Shown: positions 52,072 through 60,478 of the stretch, one piece after another | Numbering within the stretch: position 1 is the stretch's first letter | Layout: each line of letters opens with the position of its first letter | Origin: Arthrobacter sp. AFG7.2 | GTDB lineage: Bacteria; Actinomycetota; Actinomycetes; Actinomycetales; Micrococcaceae | Length of the DNA: 64,000 nucleotides | Direction of reading: 5' to 3' | Assembly (NCBI RefSeq): GCF_002892835.1 | Contig: NZ_PJMB01000002.1 | Coordinates: forward strand, 372,001 to 436,000 | Position numbers and translations under genes: made by a program | The notes under the pieces: model-generated | What the model was told of the DNA's origin: nothing | The model's database searches: none | What the model saw: the letters and a program-made list of their open reading frames with translations, nothing else

Positions 52072-54486
52072 TTAGGCCCGTTTGCCCAGCCGCTGCTCGG
52101 CCGCGGCGATAATGGGCAGGGTCTTCAGGTAGGTGTCAGGGTTCAGTGAAATGGAATCTATGCCGCGGCCAATCAGGAATTCGGCAAGATCGGGGTGGTT
52201 GCTCGGCCCCTGCCCGCAGATGCCGATCTTGATGCCTGCAGCGTGTGCCTTGTCGATGGCCTGGGCAATCGTGGCGCTGACAGCCGGGTCCCGTTCATCA
52301 AACAGTCCGGCCAGCTGCTCGGAGTCACGGTCCACGCCCAGAACCAGCTGGGTAAGGTCATTGGAACCGATGGAGAACCCGTCGAAGCGCTGGGCGAACT
52401 GCTCTGCAAGCACCACGTTCGAAGGTATCTCACACATCATGTAGAGCTGCAGGCCGGCGCTGCCGCGCACCAGTCCGTGCTCCGCCATCGCTTCGATGAC
52501 CAGGTCCGCTTCCCGCACTGTCCGGCAGAAGGGCACCATGACGATGACGTTGGAGAAGCCCACGTCCTCCCGCACCCTTTTGAGGGACTTGCATTCCAGC
52601 GCGAAACCTTCGCGGTAGTCCTCGCTGTAGTAGCGCGAGGCACCGCGGAAACCGAGCATGGGGTTTTCTTCCGGGCGTTCAAAGTAGCCGCCGCCGATCA
52701 GGTGGCTGTACTCGTTGCTCTTGAAATCGCTGAGCCGCACGATCACCGGCTTGGGATGGAATGGCGCGGCTATCTTCGCGATTCCGGTGGCCAGCACATC
52801 GACAAAGTACTCCTCCGGGTCGCTGTAGCCGCTGGTCAGCTTGTGGATGAGGGCCGCTTCTTCCGGATCGGCCACGCGCTCCGGGTGCACAAGTGCCATG
52901 GGATGGATGCGGATGATGTTGTTGATGATGAATTCCATCCGCGCCAGCCCTACCCCTGCGGCCGGCAGGCGCCACCATTTGAAGGCTGCGGCGGGGCTGC
53001 CGATATTAACCATCACATCGGTGCGGGTGGCGGGAAGGGTCCTCAGATCCACGTCCTCCACGGTGAACTCCAGGAGTCCTTCGTAGACACGCCCTTCTTC
53101 CCCTTCGGCGCAGGACAGGGTGATGGGTGCGCCGTCAGGCAGGGCCTCAGTTGCGTTCCGTGTCCCGACGACGGCGGGCACGCCAAGTTCGCGGCTGACG
53201 ATGGCTGCGTGGCTGGTAGGGCCGCCGTGATCGGTGACGATGCCCGCTGCACGCTTCATGACCGGAACCCAGTCCGGATCCGTCATCCGGGTCACCAGCA
53301 CGGAACCATCCACAAACGATTCAATGTCCTTTGCGTCCCGGATGACGCACGCCTGCCCACTGGTGATGGCGTCCCCGATTGCCGCACCTGCTGTCAGCAC
53401 GCGGCCCGGCTGCCGGAGGTGATACGTCCTGAAGGTTGTGGTGCTGCGCTGGGTCTGCACGGTCTCCGGCCTGGCCTGGACCATGAACAGTTCTCCCGAT
53501 ACTCCGTCCTTGGCCCACTCCATATCCATGGGCCGCCCGTAGTGGTCCTCCACGGCCGCCGCCCAGCGCGCCAGCACGACGGCCTCCCCGTCGGACAACA
53601 CCAGGGACGCCTGCTCCCGTTCGGTCGTGTCCACCATCCGGGTCCGCGCGTTTCCTCCGTGGCTGTAGACCATTTTGCGTTCCTTGGCGCCCCGTGTCCT
53701 TTCGATCACGGGGCTGAAACGCGAATCGGACAGCAGCGGCTTGAACACCTGGTACTTGTCCGGGTTGATGGTTCCCTGGACCACCGTCTCGCCAAGGCCC
53801 CAGGCAGCGCTGATGAGCACGGCCTGGGGAAAGCCGGACTCGGTGTCGATGGAGAACATGACCCCGGAGGCGCCGAGGTCCGAGCGGACCATGCGCTGCA
53901 CGCCCACGGACAACGCCACCTCGAGGTGGTCGTAGCCCTTCATTTCCCGGTAGCTGATGGCGCGGTCGGTGAACAGCGAGGCGTAGCAGTTCCGGCAGGC
54001 TTCGAGGACGCCACGCTCCCCCGCCACGTTGAGGAACGTCTCCTGCTGGCCGGCGAAGGAAGCATCCGGCAGGTCCTCCGCGGTGGCACTGCTGCGGACG
54101 GCCACCGATACCTCGTTCTGGCCGGCCCGCCTGGAAAGGATCCGGTAGTGCTCCTGGATCGCCCCTCCGATGCTGTCCGGGAAGGTTGCCGCGAGAAACA
54201 GTTCCCGGATTGCTGCACCGGCCTGGCGCAGGGTTGCACGGCCGGCGCGGTACTCCTCGATGTATACCCTGATGCGCGGCTCCAGTGCATTGGCTTCCAG
54301 AAAAGCCCGGTACGCGGCTGAGGTGGTGGCAAACCCCTCGGGAACCCTCACGCCGGCGGACCGCAGGGAACGGCTCAATTCGCCCAGGGAGGCATTTTTT
54401 CCGCCAACAGATGCTATGTCCCCGATCCCGGTGTCTTCGATCCACTTGACATGGATGTCGGCCAGGGAGGTTGCGGGAGCAGTCAT
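52072..54486 (-). CDS. ppsA: Phosphoenolpyruvate synthase
   Basis: An 804-residue PEP synthase, which makes PEP, AMP and Pi from pyruvate and ATP, or runs in reverse. The N-terminal ATP-grasp domain has GGKNASLGELSRSL and AVRSSATAEDLPDASFAGQQ. The swivelling domain has the catalytic His in DHGGPTSHAAIVSRELG. The C-terminal TIM barrel has GSNDLTQLVLGVDRDS and the active-site Cys in ICGQGPSNHPD. It is the first of a minus-strand run ppsA, HAD-GH65, pfk (41-base gap, then ATGA overlap), with a DevR-like box 34 bases upstream. Confidence 0.96.
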   Translation of the reverse strand: MTAPATSLADIHVKWIEDTGIGDIASVGGKNASLGELSRSLRSAGVRVPEGFATTSAAYRAFLEANALEPRIRVYIEEYRAGRATLRQAGAAIRELFLAATFPDSIGGAIQEHYRILSRRAGQNEVSVAVRSSATAEDLPDASFAGQQETFLNVAGERGVLEACRNCYASLFTDRAISYREMKGYDHLEVALSVGVQRMVRSDLGASGVMFSIDTESGFPQAVLISAAWGLGETVVQGTINPDKYQVFKPLLSDSRFSPVIERTRGAKERKMVYSHGGNARTRMVDTTEREQASLVLSDGEAVVLARWAAAVEDHYGRPMDMEWAKDGVSGELFMVQARPETVQTQRSTTTFRTYHLRQPGRVLTAGAAIGDAITSGQACVIRDAKDIESFVDGSVLVTRMTDPDWVPVMKRAAGIVTDHGGPTSHAAIVSRELGVPAVVGTRNATEALPDGAPITLSCAEGEEGRVYEGLLEFTVEDVDLRTLPATRTDVMVNIGSPAAAFKWWRLPAAGVGLARMEFIINNIIRIHPMALVHPERVADPEEAALIHKLTSGYSDPEEYFVDVLATGIAKIAAPFHPKPVIVRLSDFKSNEYSHLIGGGYFERPEENPMLGFRGASRYYSEDYREGFALECKSLKRVREDVGFSNVIVMVPFCRTVREADLVIEAMAEHGLVRGSAGLQLYMMCEIPSNVVLAEQFAQRFDGFSIGSNDLTQLVLGVDRDSEQLAGLFDERDPAVSATIAQAIDKAHAAGIKIGICGQGPSNHPDLAEFLIGRGIDSISLNPDTYLKTLPIIAAAEQRLGKRA

Positions 54487-54519
54487 GCCTTGATTTTGTG
54501 CCGTGGTGGAAGGGCCGGG

Positions 54520-54535
54520 CAGAGTCTTTGGTCCC
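54520..54535 (-). promoter_or_regulatory. DevR-like box
   Basis: On the minus strand GGGACCAAAGACTCTG, 34 bases before the ppsA start. Confidence 0.55.
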
Positions 54536-54567
54536 GAGCGCCGGCCCCGCTGGCGGCAGGACGCAGG

Positions 54568-57123
54568 TCACCTCCGGTTGCCCCTGCTCCTGGCCGCCTT
54601 GTAGGCCCAGTCCGCGGCCAGGACCGCCGGTACCGCCAGCGCAGCCAGGAGGAGGCCTGCCGCCGGAGGCGGGGCCTGGCCCAGCAGGGCGGCGAGCTGT
54701 GGGACGTACAAACATGCCGCAAGCACGGCCAGTTCGGCCAGGACTGCCCACACCAGGAGTTTGTTGGTGCCCAGGCCCAGCCGCCATGGAGGTACCGTGG
54801 CGCTCCGGCAGGCAAAGGCGTTGGCCAACTGCCCCAGGACCACAGCTGCGAAAGCGGCACCGGAGGCGGCCATGAGCAGGGCCGGATCCGGCAGTTCCGC
54901 GCGGTTCCATCCGCCGCCGAAGAGCACCGCGGAGAAGGCTCCCATTTCAACGGCGGCCTCGACCGGTCCCAGCACGCAGAAGACCCGCACCATGAGCTGC
55001 CGGTCCATCAGGTGCCGCCGTTCCGGCGGCCGGGCCAGCACGTGTTTGCCGGGCGGTTCGGCCCCCAGCGCCAAGGCCGGAAGCAGGTCCGTGCCGATGT
55101 CCAGGGCAAGGATCTGCAGGACGCCCAGCGCCAGCGGAAACTGGCCGCCGGAGAGGGCCCAGACAACGAAGGGGGTCAGTTCGGCCACGTTGTCCGTGAG
55201 GTGGTAGGTGAGGAACCGGTGGATGTTCGAGTAGGTGGCCCTGCCCTGTTCGATGGCCGCCACAATGGTCCCGAAGTGGTCGTCCAGGAGGACCAGGTCG
55301 GCTGCTTCGCGGGCAACGTCGGTGCCGCTCAACCCCATCGCCACGCCAATGTCGGCTTCGCGCAGGGCAGGCCCGTCGTTGACGCCGTCTCCCGTCATCG
55401 CCACCACGTGGCCACGGGACTGCAGGGCCTTGGCCACCCGCAGCTTCTGTTCGGGGGATACCCTGCTGACCACCACCCCGTCCCTGTCCAGGAGCGCCCC
55501 CAGCAGTTGCTCGTCCTCTGGGAGATCGGTGCCTTCCAGCACGCGTTCCGGCTCCCCCATCAGGCCGATCTCCCGGGCGATCGCCGCAGCCGTGGCGGGA
55601 TGGTCGCCGGTGATCATGGCAAGTTTGAGTCCTGCCTGGCGGGCCGTCCGGATGATATCGCCCACATCCGGCCGCGGCGGATCATGAAGCCCGATCAGGC
55701 CAAGCAGCTCCATGCCGCATTCGATGTCCTCCGCACGGCGGGCTTCCCAGCTGCCCGGCGGGCCAGCCATTCCCCTCCGCGCCACGGCAATGACGCGAAG
55801 GCCGCGGGAGGCCATGTGCTCCACCTGTTGCGTGACCTCAGGCGGGACCTCCACGCAGAGCGGAAGAACGGCTTCGGGCGCCCCCTTGCAGAAGAGGTTC
55901 TGCCCTACGATTGCCGACTCCCGCCGTCGTACCGGATCAAAGGCGAAACGGCGCGAAGGTGCCATTTCGGCCCTCGCCCTTCCCGTCAGGCGCCGGGCCA
56001 GGACGTCAATGGCCGCCTCCATCGGGTCGCCCGACGCCCGCCATTGTCCTTCATGCAGTTCGGCGCGGCCGTGGGAGGCGGCGAGCGCCGCGAGCGCAGC
56101 CTCGGCGGCTTCCTCCCGTCCTTCCCCGAGGACTGTCCCCTCTGGGCTGTACCCCTCCCCGGCTATGGAGACCCGTCCGGTCGGGGTGAAGACCTCGACG
56201 GCGTTCATCCTGTTCTGGGTGAGGGTGCCTGTCTTGTCCGTGCAGATGAACGTGGTGGATCCGAGGGTTTCCACGGCCTCAAGGTTGCGGACCAGCGCGT
56301 TGCGGGAGGCCATCCGCTGCGCGCCCATGGCCAGTGACAAGGTCACGGTGGGCAGCAGGCCTTCGGGGACGAGCGCAACGGCGACTCCGATGGCAAACAG
56401 GAAGGAATCCCGCCACTGGATGCCCACCAGCAGGGAAACCAGGAAAAAGAGGGCGGCGATGGCCAGGGCAACGGACGCCACCACCCGGACGATCCGTCGC
56501 AGTTCCAGGGACAGCGGGGTGGGTGGCGAAACAGCTCCGGTGGTCAGGAGGGCGATCCCCGCGAGGCGGGTCCTGGCGCCGGTGGCGGTTACAGCGGCCT
56601 CGGCGTCGCCGTTGACCAGGAACGTTCCGCCCCAGGCAGAGTCACCGGCTGTCTTTGGCACCGGATTGCTTTCGCCCGTCAGCATCGACTCGTCCACGGC
56701 GCAGGCCCCGGCAAGGACCAGCACGACGTCGGCGGGAACACGGTCTCCTGCCGCCAGGACGACGACGTCGTTGACCACCAGTTCACTGGCGTGGACTGTG
56801 CGGACGCGTCCGTCCCGGCGCACCAGGACATCTGCAGGCAGCAGCCCGCGTAACCTGGCCGCGGCGTGCTGGGCCCGTTCCTGCTGGATATGGGCGAAGA
56901 CCCCGTTGACCAGAACGACGACGATGATCGCCACGCCCAGTTGCGGCAAGTCCGCGAGGAAGGCCAGCGCAGCGGCGCACCACAGCATGAGGGCAAAGAA
57001 GTGCGTCAGCTCCCCCCACAGTTTCCGCCACTGGGAGACGGGTTTCTCAGCCGGAAGGAGGTTGGGTCCTTCCTGCTTCAGGAGCTCGGCAGCCCGGTCC
57101 GAGGTCAGGCCGGCCGCTGTCAT
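54568..57123 (-). CDS. P-type cation ATPase (P2-like)
   Basis: An 851-residue P-type ATPase: MLTGESNPVPKTAGD in the actuator, ALVPEGLLPTVTLSLAMGAQRM in TM4, phosphorylated Asp in CTDKTGTLTQNRM, KGAPEAVLPL and GDGVNDGPALREADIGVAMG. The PEGLLPTVT motif is shared with Na+/K+-type and Ca2+ pumps; the ion is not predictable. The start at 57123 overlaps the Usp stop as TGATG, so a DevR-boxed Usp and the pump form one translationally coupled pair. Confidence 0.93.
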   Translation of the reverse strand: MTAAGLTSDRAAELLKQEGPNLLPAEKPVSQWRKLWGELTHFFALMLWCAAALAFLADLPQLGVAIIVVVLVNGVFAHIQQERAQHAAARLRGLLPADVLVRRDGRVRTVHASELVVNDVVVLAAGDRVPADVVLVLAGACAVDESMLTGESNPVPKTAGDSAWGGTFLVNGDAEAAVTATGARTRLAGIALLTTGAVSPPTPLSLELRRIVRVVASVALAIAALFFLVSLLVGIQWRDSFLFAIGVAVALVPEGLLPTVTLSLAMGAQRMASRNALVRNLEAVETLGSTTFICTDKTGTLTQNRMNAVEVFTPTGRVSIAGEGYSPEGTVLGEGREEAAEAALAALAASHGRAELHEGQWRASGDPMEAAIDVLARRLTGRARAEMAPSRRFAFDPVRRRESAIVGQNLFCKGAPEAVLPLCVEVPPEVTQQVEHMASRGLRVIAVARRGMAGPPGSWEARRAEDIECGMELLGLIGLHDPPRPDVGDIIRTARQAGLKLAMITGDHPATAAAIAREIGLMGEPERVLEGTDLPEDEQLLGALLDRDGVVVSRVSPEQKLRVAKALQSRGHVVAMTGDGVNDGPALREADIGVAMGLSGTDVAREAADLVLLDDHFGTIVAAIEQGRATYSNIHRFLTYHLTDNVAELTPFVVWALSGGQFPLALGVLQILALDIGTDLLPALALGAEPPGKHVLARPPERRHLMDRQLMVRVFCVLGPVEAAVEMGAFSAVLFGGGWNRAELPDPALLMAASGAAFAAVVLGQLANAFACRSATVPPWRLGLGTNKLLVWAVLAELAVLAACLYVPQLAALLGQAPPPAAGLLLAALAVPAVLAADWAYKAARSRGNRR

Positions 57124-57584
57124 CACACGTCGTCCGCCTCCTGGCCCACCAGGAGCACCGGGCACACGGAATGTGCTGCGCAGGCCCTGCTGACAGAGCC
57201 CATGGCGTTGCCCAGGAATCCTCCCTCGCCGTGCCGTCCCACCACCAGCAGCTGTGCCCGCCGGCTCTCCTCCACCAGCACTTTCCCCGGCGCACCGAAC
57301 TTGACGGTAACGTCCACGTTGGCGGGACGTTCGCCGGAGAACGCCCGTCCCAGGGCTTCCTCCACAGCGCGGGAGGCAGCGTCCTCCAGGCGGCCGGTCA
57401 GCGGATGCTCACCGCCTTCGAGGTGGGCCACCACCAGGTAGTCGGGCATGCCGATGCAGGTGATCACCTCCAGCCGCGCACCCAGGCGCTCCGCCAGCTT
57501 GCCGGCGTACCTCAGGGCAGCTGAAGAAAATTCCGAACCGTCGACCCCTACGATCACGGGCTTGGACACTGTGTCTGCGTTCAT
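57123..57584 (-). CDS. Universal stress protein, single domain
   Basis: A 153-residue UspA: KPVIVGVDGSEFSSAALRYAGKLAERLGA and the ATP-binding VVGRHGEGGFLGNAMGSVSRACAAHSVCPVLLVG. The ATG at 57584 is chosen; an upstream GTG in frame would lie closer to the box. It is coupled to the following P-type ATPase. A strong box lies 35 bases upstream. This pairing of Usp with P-type ATPase occurs three times in the island. Confidence 0.94.
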   Translation of the reverse strand: MNADTVSKPVIVGVDGSEFSSAALRYAGKLAERLGARLEVITCIGMPDYLVVAHLEGGEHPLTGRLEDAASRAVEEALGRAFSGERPANVDVTVKFGAPGKVLVEESRRAQLLVVGRHGEGGFLGNAMGSVSRACAAHSVCPVLLVGQEADDV

Positions 57585-57618
57585 ACCCACCAGACTCCCC
57601 ACTGCGCGAACAAGGGGG

Positions 57619-57634
57619 AAGGGCCGAAAGTCAC
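57619..57634 (-). promoter_or_regulatory. DevR/DosR-like box
   Basis: On the minus strand GTGACTTTCGGCCCTT, 35 bases before the Usp start at 57584. Confidence 0.75.
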
Positions 57635-57650
57635 GCCGCGGCGTTCCGCT

Positions 57651-59615
57651 TCAGCCCCGGTTTCCGGGCTTTTGCCGGCCGGCCCCATGCAAAGCCCTCA
57701 ACCCGTTCAGGATTGTGGCCAGGTCAACGAGTTCCTGGAGGAGGGCTCCGGTGACTGCCGGAATGTAGCCGGTCATGGCCACGGCCATGAGGCCGATGCT
57801 CAGGCCTATTCCTGTCCAGATGCTCACCAGGGCCACGGATACTGTGCGCTTCCCAATGTCAACTGCCAGTGCCACCCGGGAGAGATTGTCAAGCATGATC
57901 ACGACGTCGGCCGATTCACTCGCGGCCGTGGCGCCTTTTGCCCCCATCGCAATTCCCACATCGGCGGCCGCCAGGACGGGAGCGTCATTGACGCCGTCGC
58001 CCACCATGATGACAGGACGTTCCCGCACGGCCGCCACCGCCTTGACCTTGTCTTCCGGCAGGCAGTCCGCCTGCACCTGCAGGATGCCTGCCTCTTCGGC
58101 AATATGCGCCGCAGTCCCTTGGGCATCGCCGGTCAGCAGCATGGTGTGCTGGACCCCCAGCCGTTGTAGTCGGGCCAGCGTTTCACGGGCGTCTGAGCGC
58201 AGCGGGTCTTTCATGACGAGGGCGCCGGCATAGATGCCGTTGACGGCGACGTAGACTGCCAGCTGGCCGCTCTGCAGGGCTGCCTCCCGGAAACCGGCGG
58301 ATGAGTTCCTGACTAAACCAGCTTTCCCCACCACAACGGTGTCCCCGCCGCACACGGCTTCCACCCCCTGGGTGGCATGTTCTGTGGCCCGGGTAACCGG
58401 CAGAAGCTCAAGGTTGTGCAGGGCTGCGGCTTCAATGACCGAGGCCGCCAGGACATGGGAGGAGTACTGCTCGGCGGAGGCGGCAAGCTGCAGGATCCGC
58501 TCCGCGCCCACCGCCTGCACCGTCCCTGTTCCCTGGTCCGCAGGCACCTGGACCGTGTCCAGCACCGGCCTTCCTGAGGTCAGGGTTCCGGTCTTGTCGA
58601 AAACCGCGGTCCTGGCCTTGGCCAACTGTTCGAGGGTCCCGGTGTTCTTGATGATGATGCCCTTGTGGGCGGCCTGGCTGGTGCCGGCGAGGAACGCCAC
58701 CGGGGCAGCAATCAGCAGCGGGCAGGGAGTTGCCACCACCAGGACCTGGGCGATGCGCACGGGATCCCCGGAAAGGAGCCAGGCTGTTCCCGCCATGAGG
58801 ATCGCGAGCGCCGTAAAGGGAACTGCGTACCGGTCCGCCAGCCGGACCACGGGTGCACGGCTGGAGGCCGCTTCCTCCACCAGCGCGATGATCCGGCTGT
58901 ATTGTGAGTCCTCCGCGGTGGCAGTGGCCCGCATCCTGATTGCCGTCTCGCCGTTGACGGAACCGCTGAGCAGCAGGTCCCCGCTTACCCGCTCCACCGG
59001 CAGGCTCTCCCCCGTCAGCGACGATTCATCCAGGCTGGCGGCCTCTGACAGCAGCTCCCCGTCCACGGGTACCAGCTCCGAAGGCCGCACCACCAGGACG
59101 TCCCCCGGTACCACTTCGCCAACCGGAGCGTCTTCGAGGATTGACCCGGCAGCCTCCCGGTGGGCGAACCGGGGAGCCCTGGCCAGCAGGGACCTCAGTT
59201 CACGTGCTGCCCGTCCCTGGGCGAAGCTTTCCAGCGCTTCCCCGCCGGAGAGCATGAGGATCACCACCAGGGCAGCAAGGTACTCACCCACCCACACGGT
59301 ACTGGCAATGGCCATCAGCGCCAGGATGTCGATCCCCCAGCGGCCCTCGCGCAGGGAGCGGAGCATCGATACTGCCCGGAGTGATGCCACCACGGCGGCA
59401 TACGCGGAAGCGGCCAGCCTCGCCGGCTGGTCCAGGCCCGACTGCAGCAGCAGCCCGGTCACCACAAGCATCAGGCACGTCAGTGCCACCAGGGGATACA
59501 GCCGGACAAACCGGGCAGCCCGGGCCGGCAGCGATGCGCCGGGTTCTTCTGCGTCGACCGTCGACGGGGGCGCTGTGGCGGTGCCCGCCGAAACGGCCGG
59601 CTTTCCCTCAGGCAA
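57651..59615 (-). CDS. P1B-type heavy-metal ATPase lacking an N-terminal metal-binding domain
   Basis: A 654-residue metal pump: GEALESFAQGRAARELRSLL, SSLTGESLPVERVSGD, the TM metal motif ATPCPLLIAAPVAFLAG, phosphorylated Asp in VFDKTGTLTSGRP, and GDGVNDAPVLAAADVGIAMG. The TPC triplet replaces the commoner CPC/SPC; from memory this marks the P1B-5 group (Ni/Fe). The usual HP dipeptide of the N domain reads SSHVLA, so its proline is absent. There is no HMA domain. The start is TTG at 59615, eight bases inside the PPOX-like gene, so translation is coupled. Confidence 0.9.
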   Translation of the reverse strand: MPEGKPAVSAGTATAPPSTVDAEEPGASLPARAARFVRLYPLVALTCLMLVVTGLLLQSGLDQPARLAASAYAAVVASLRAVSMLRSLREGRWGIDILALMAIASTVWVGEYLAALVVILMLSGGEALESFAQGRAARELRSLLARAPRFAHREAAGSILEDAPVGEVVPGDVLVVRPSELVPVDGELLSEAASLDESSLTGESLPVERVSGDLLLSGSVNGETAIRMRATATAEDSQYSRIIALVEEAASSRAPVVRLADRYAVPFTALAILMAGTAWLLSGDPVRIAQVLVVATPCPLLIAAPVAFLAGTSQAAHKGIIIKNTGTLEQLAKARTAVFDKTGTLTSGRPVLDTVQVPADQGTGTVQAVGAERILQLAASAEQYSSHVLAASVIEAAALHNLELLPVTRATEHATQGVEAVCGGDTVVVGKAGLVRNSSAGFREAALQSGQLAVYVAVNGIYAGALVMKDPLRSDARETLARLQRLGVQHTMLLTGDAQGTAAHIAEEAGILQVQADCLPEDKVKAVAAVRERPVIMVGDGVNDAPVLAAADVGIAMGAKGATAASESADVVIMLDNLSRVALAVDIGKRTVSVALVSIWTGIGLSIGLMAVAMTGYIPAVTGALLQELVDLATILNGLRALHGAGRQKPGNRG

Positions 59616-60087
59616 GGCCCCGCGGCGGATTATCCAGGTGGCTCCACCACGTCAACGGCGGGGTGACGGTGAACCGCCTGCCGCTCACCGCCGTCGGAAT
59701 TATGCGCACAAATTGGTCCTTGTGCCCCGCCTGCCAGGGAAAAAGCGTCAGGCCAACGCCTGTCATCAGGTCCGGTGATGGGTCCAGCACCTCTGCGTGG
59801 CCCTTCACCTGGACGCTCCAGGCCGTTCCCTGTTCCTGATCAGTGCCATCCGCCTCGAGGGCGACCGCCGCGGGCCCGGCCGCTGCCTGCAGCTTTGTCC
59901 CTGCTCCCGTGCGGAAGACCACGGATTGATGGTCCACCTTGTAGTTCACGGGGAAAATCTCGGGGTGGCCGTCCACCAGCACAGCCAGGTGGCCAACCGA
60001 AACCACCCGCAGGAGATCCCAGCAGGCACTGGCGTCCAGGACCTCCACTGCAGTTGAAGCGCTGCGTTCGGATGCGTTGTTGCCCAT
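59608..60087 (-). CDS. Pyridoxamine 5'-phosphate oxidase-like (FMN split-barrel) protein
   Basis: A 159-residue paralogue of the proteins at 42244 and 60479: CWDLLRVVSVGHLAVLVDGHPEIFPVNYKVDHQSVVFRTGAGTKLQAA, AWSVQVKGHAEVL and FPWQAGHKDQFVRIIPTAVSGRRFTV. Cofactor and substrate are unknown. It is the first gene of a two-gene unit with the P1B ATPase. A symmetrical DevR-like element at 60124-60139 is 37 bases upstream, and another faces away at 60160. Confidence 0.9.
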   Translation of the reverse strand: MGNNASERSASTAVEVLDASACWDLLRVVSVGHLAVLVDGHPEIFPVNYKVDHQSVVFRTGAGTKLQAAAGPAAVALEADGTDQEQGTAWSVQVKGHAEVLDPSPDLMTGVGLTLFPWQAGHKDQFVRIIPTAVSGRRFTVTPPLTWWSHLDNPPRGLA

Positions 60088-60123
60088 GCAGCTGAACGTA
60101 CTTCCACCCGGCCGGTCCTGCTA

Positions 60124-60139
60124 GGGCATTTAGGCCCGG
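60124..60139. promoter_or_regulatory. DevR-like box between divergent units
   Basis: GGGCATTTAGGCCCGG, 37 bases before the minus-strand PPOX-like start. It matches the motif in either direction and is paired with the stronger box at 60160, whose centre lies 36 bases away. Confidence 0.45.
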
Positions 60140-60159
60140 GAGTGGCTGCAGCGGCCCGG

Positions 60160-60175
60160 ATGACTTTTGGCCCTG
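60160..60175 (+). promoter_or_regulatory. DevR/DosR-like box
   Basis: ATGACTTTTGGCCCTG, a strong copy facing an uncertain reading frame to the right and a PPOX-like gene to the left. Confidence 0.68.
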
Positions 60176-60412
60176 CCCTCCAAACCCTTCGGCCGGCATC
60201 GTTGGAGGGACACCGTTGCCTTCCCAGACGCAGCAGGGAAGATTTCCCGCGCACTGCAGGACGCCGGTGCCGGCATCATCGCCCGTCCGATGGCCTTCTA
60301 CGTCAAAGGCGGTGAGGGCGCCCTCCTCACAGGCGAAGCGGAGCGTGCGATTGCCTGGGCTGAAAGTATCCTTGCCACCCTCAAGGGCCAGGAGAGCGAC
60401 GGGAATCTCTGA
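60167..60412 (+). CDS. Uncertain small reading frame downstream of a DevR box
   Basis: This frame reads (from TTG) to TVAFPDAAGKISRALQDAGAGIIARPMAFYVKGGEGALLTGEAERAIAWAESILATLKGQ and stops at 60412. The second half has protein-like amphipathic helices and normal codon use. The only early start (TTG) lies inside the regulatory box and is implausible; an ATG at 60290 gives 40 residues. A ribosome site GGAGGGA at 60203-60209 precedes GTT in this frame. It may be a remnant that lost its start, or a very small protein. No family recognised. Confidence 0.35.
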   Translation: MALPSKPFGRHRWRDTVAFPDAAGKISRALQDAGAGIIARPMAFYVKGGEGALLTGEAERAIAWAESILATLKGQESDGNL

Positions 60413-60429
60413 ACCGGTGGACAGGTCAA

Positions 60430-60445
60430 CGGACTTTGGGCCCTG
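60430..60445 (+). promoter_or_regulatory. DevR/DosR-like box
   Basis: CGGACTTTGGGCCCTG, 33 bases before the PPOX-like gene at 60479. Confidence 0.68.
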
Positions 60446-60478
60446 TTGGCGAACCAAGGTGCGCCATAGGATCGGGGC

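Noticed and set aside
52195..54321. 708-codon open frame on the plus strand opposite ppsA
   Set aside because: Antisense shadow of a high-GC gene; composition rich in His/Arg/Gly/Pro, no ribosome site, and ppsA is certain on the other strand.
54451..57193. Long plus-strand frames (628 and 493 codons) across the P-type ATPase
   Set aside because: Shadows of the ATPase gene; no family motifs and no start signals.
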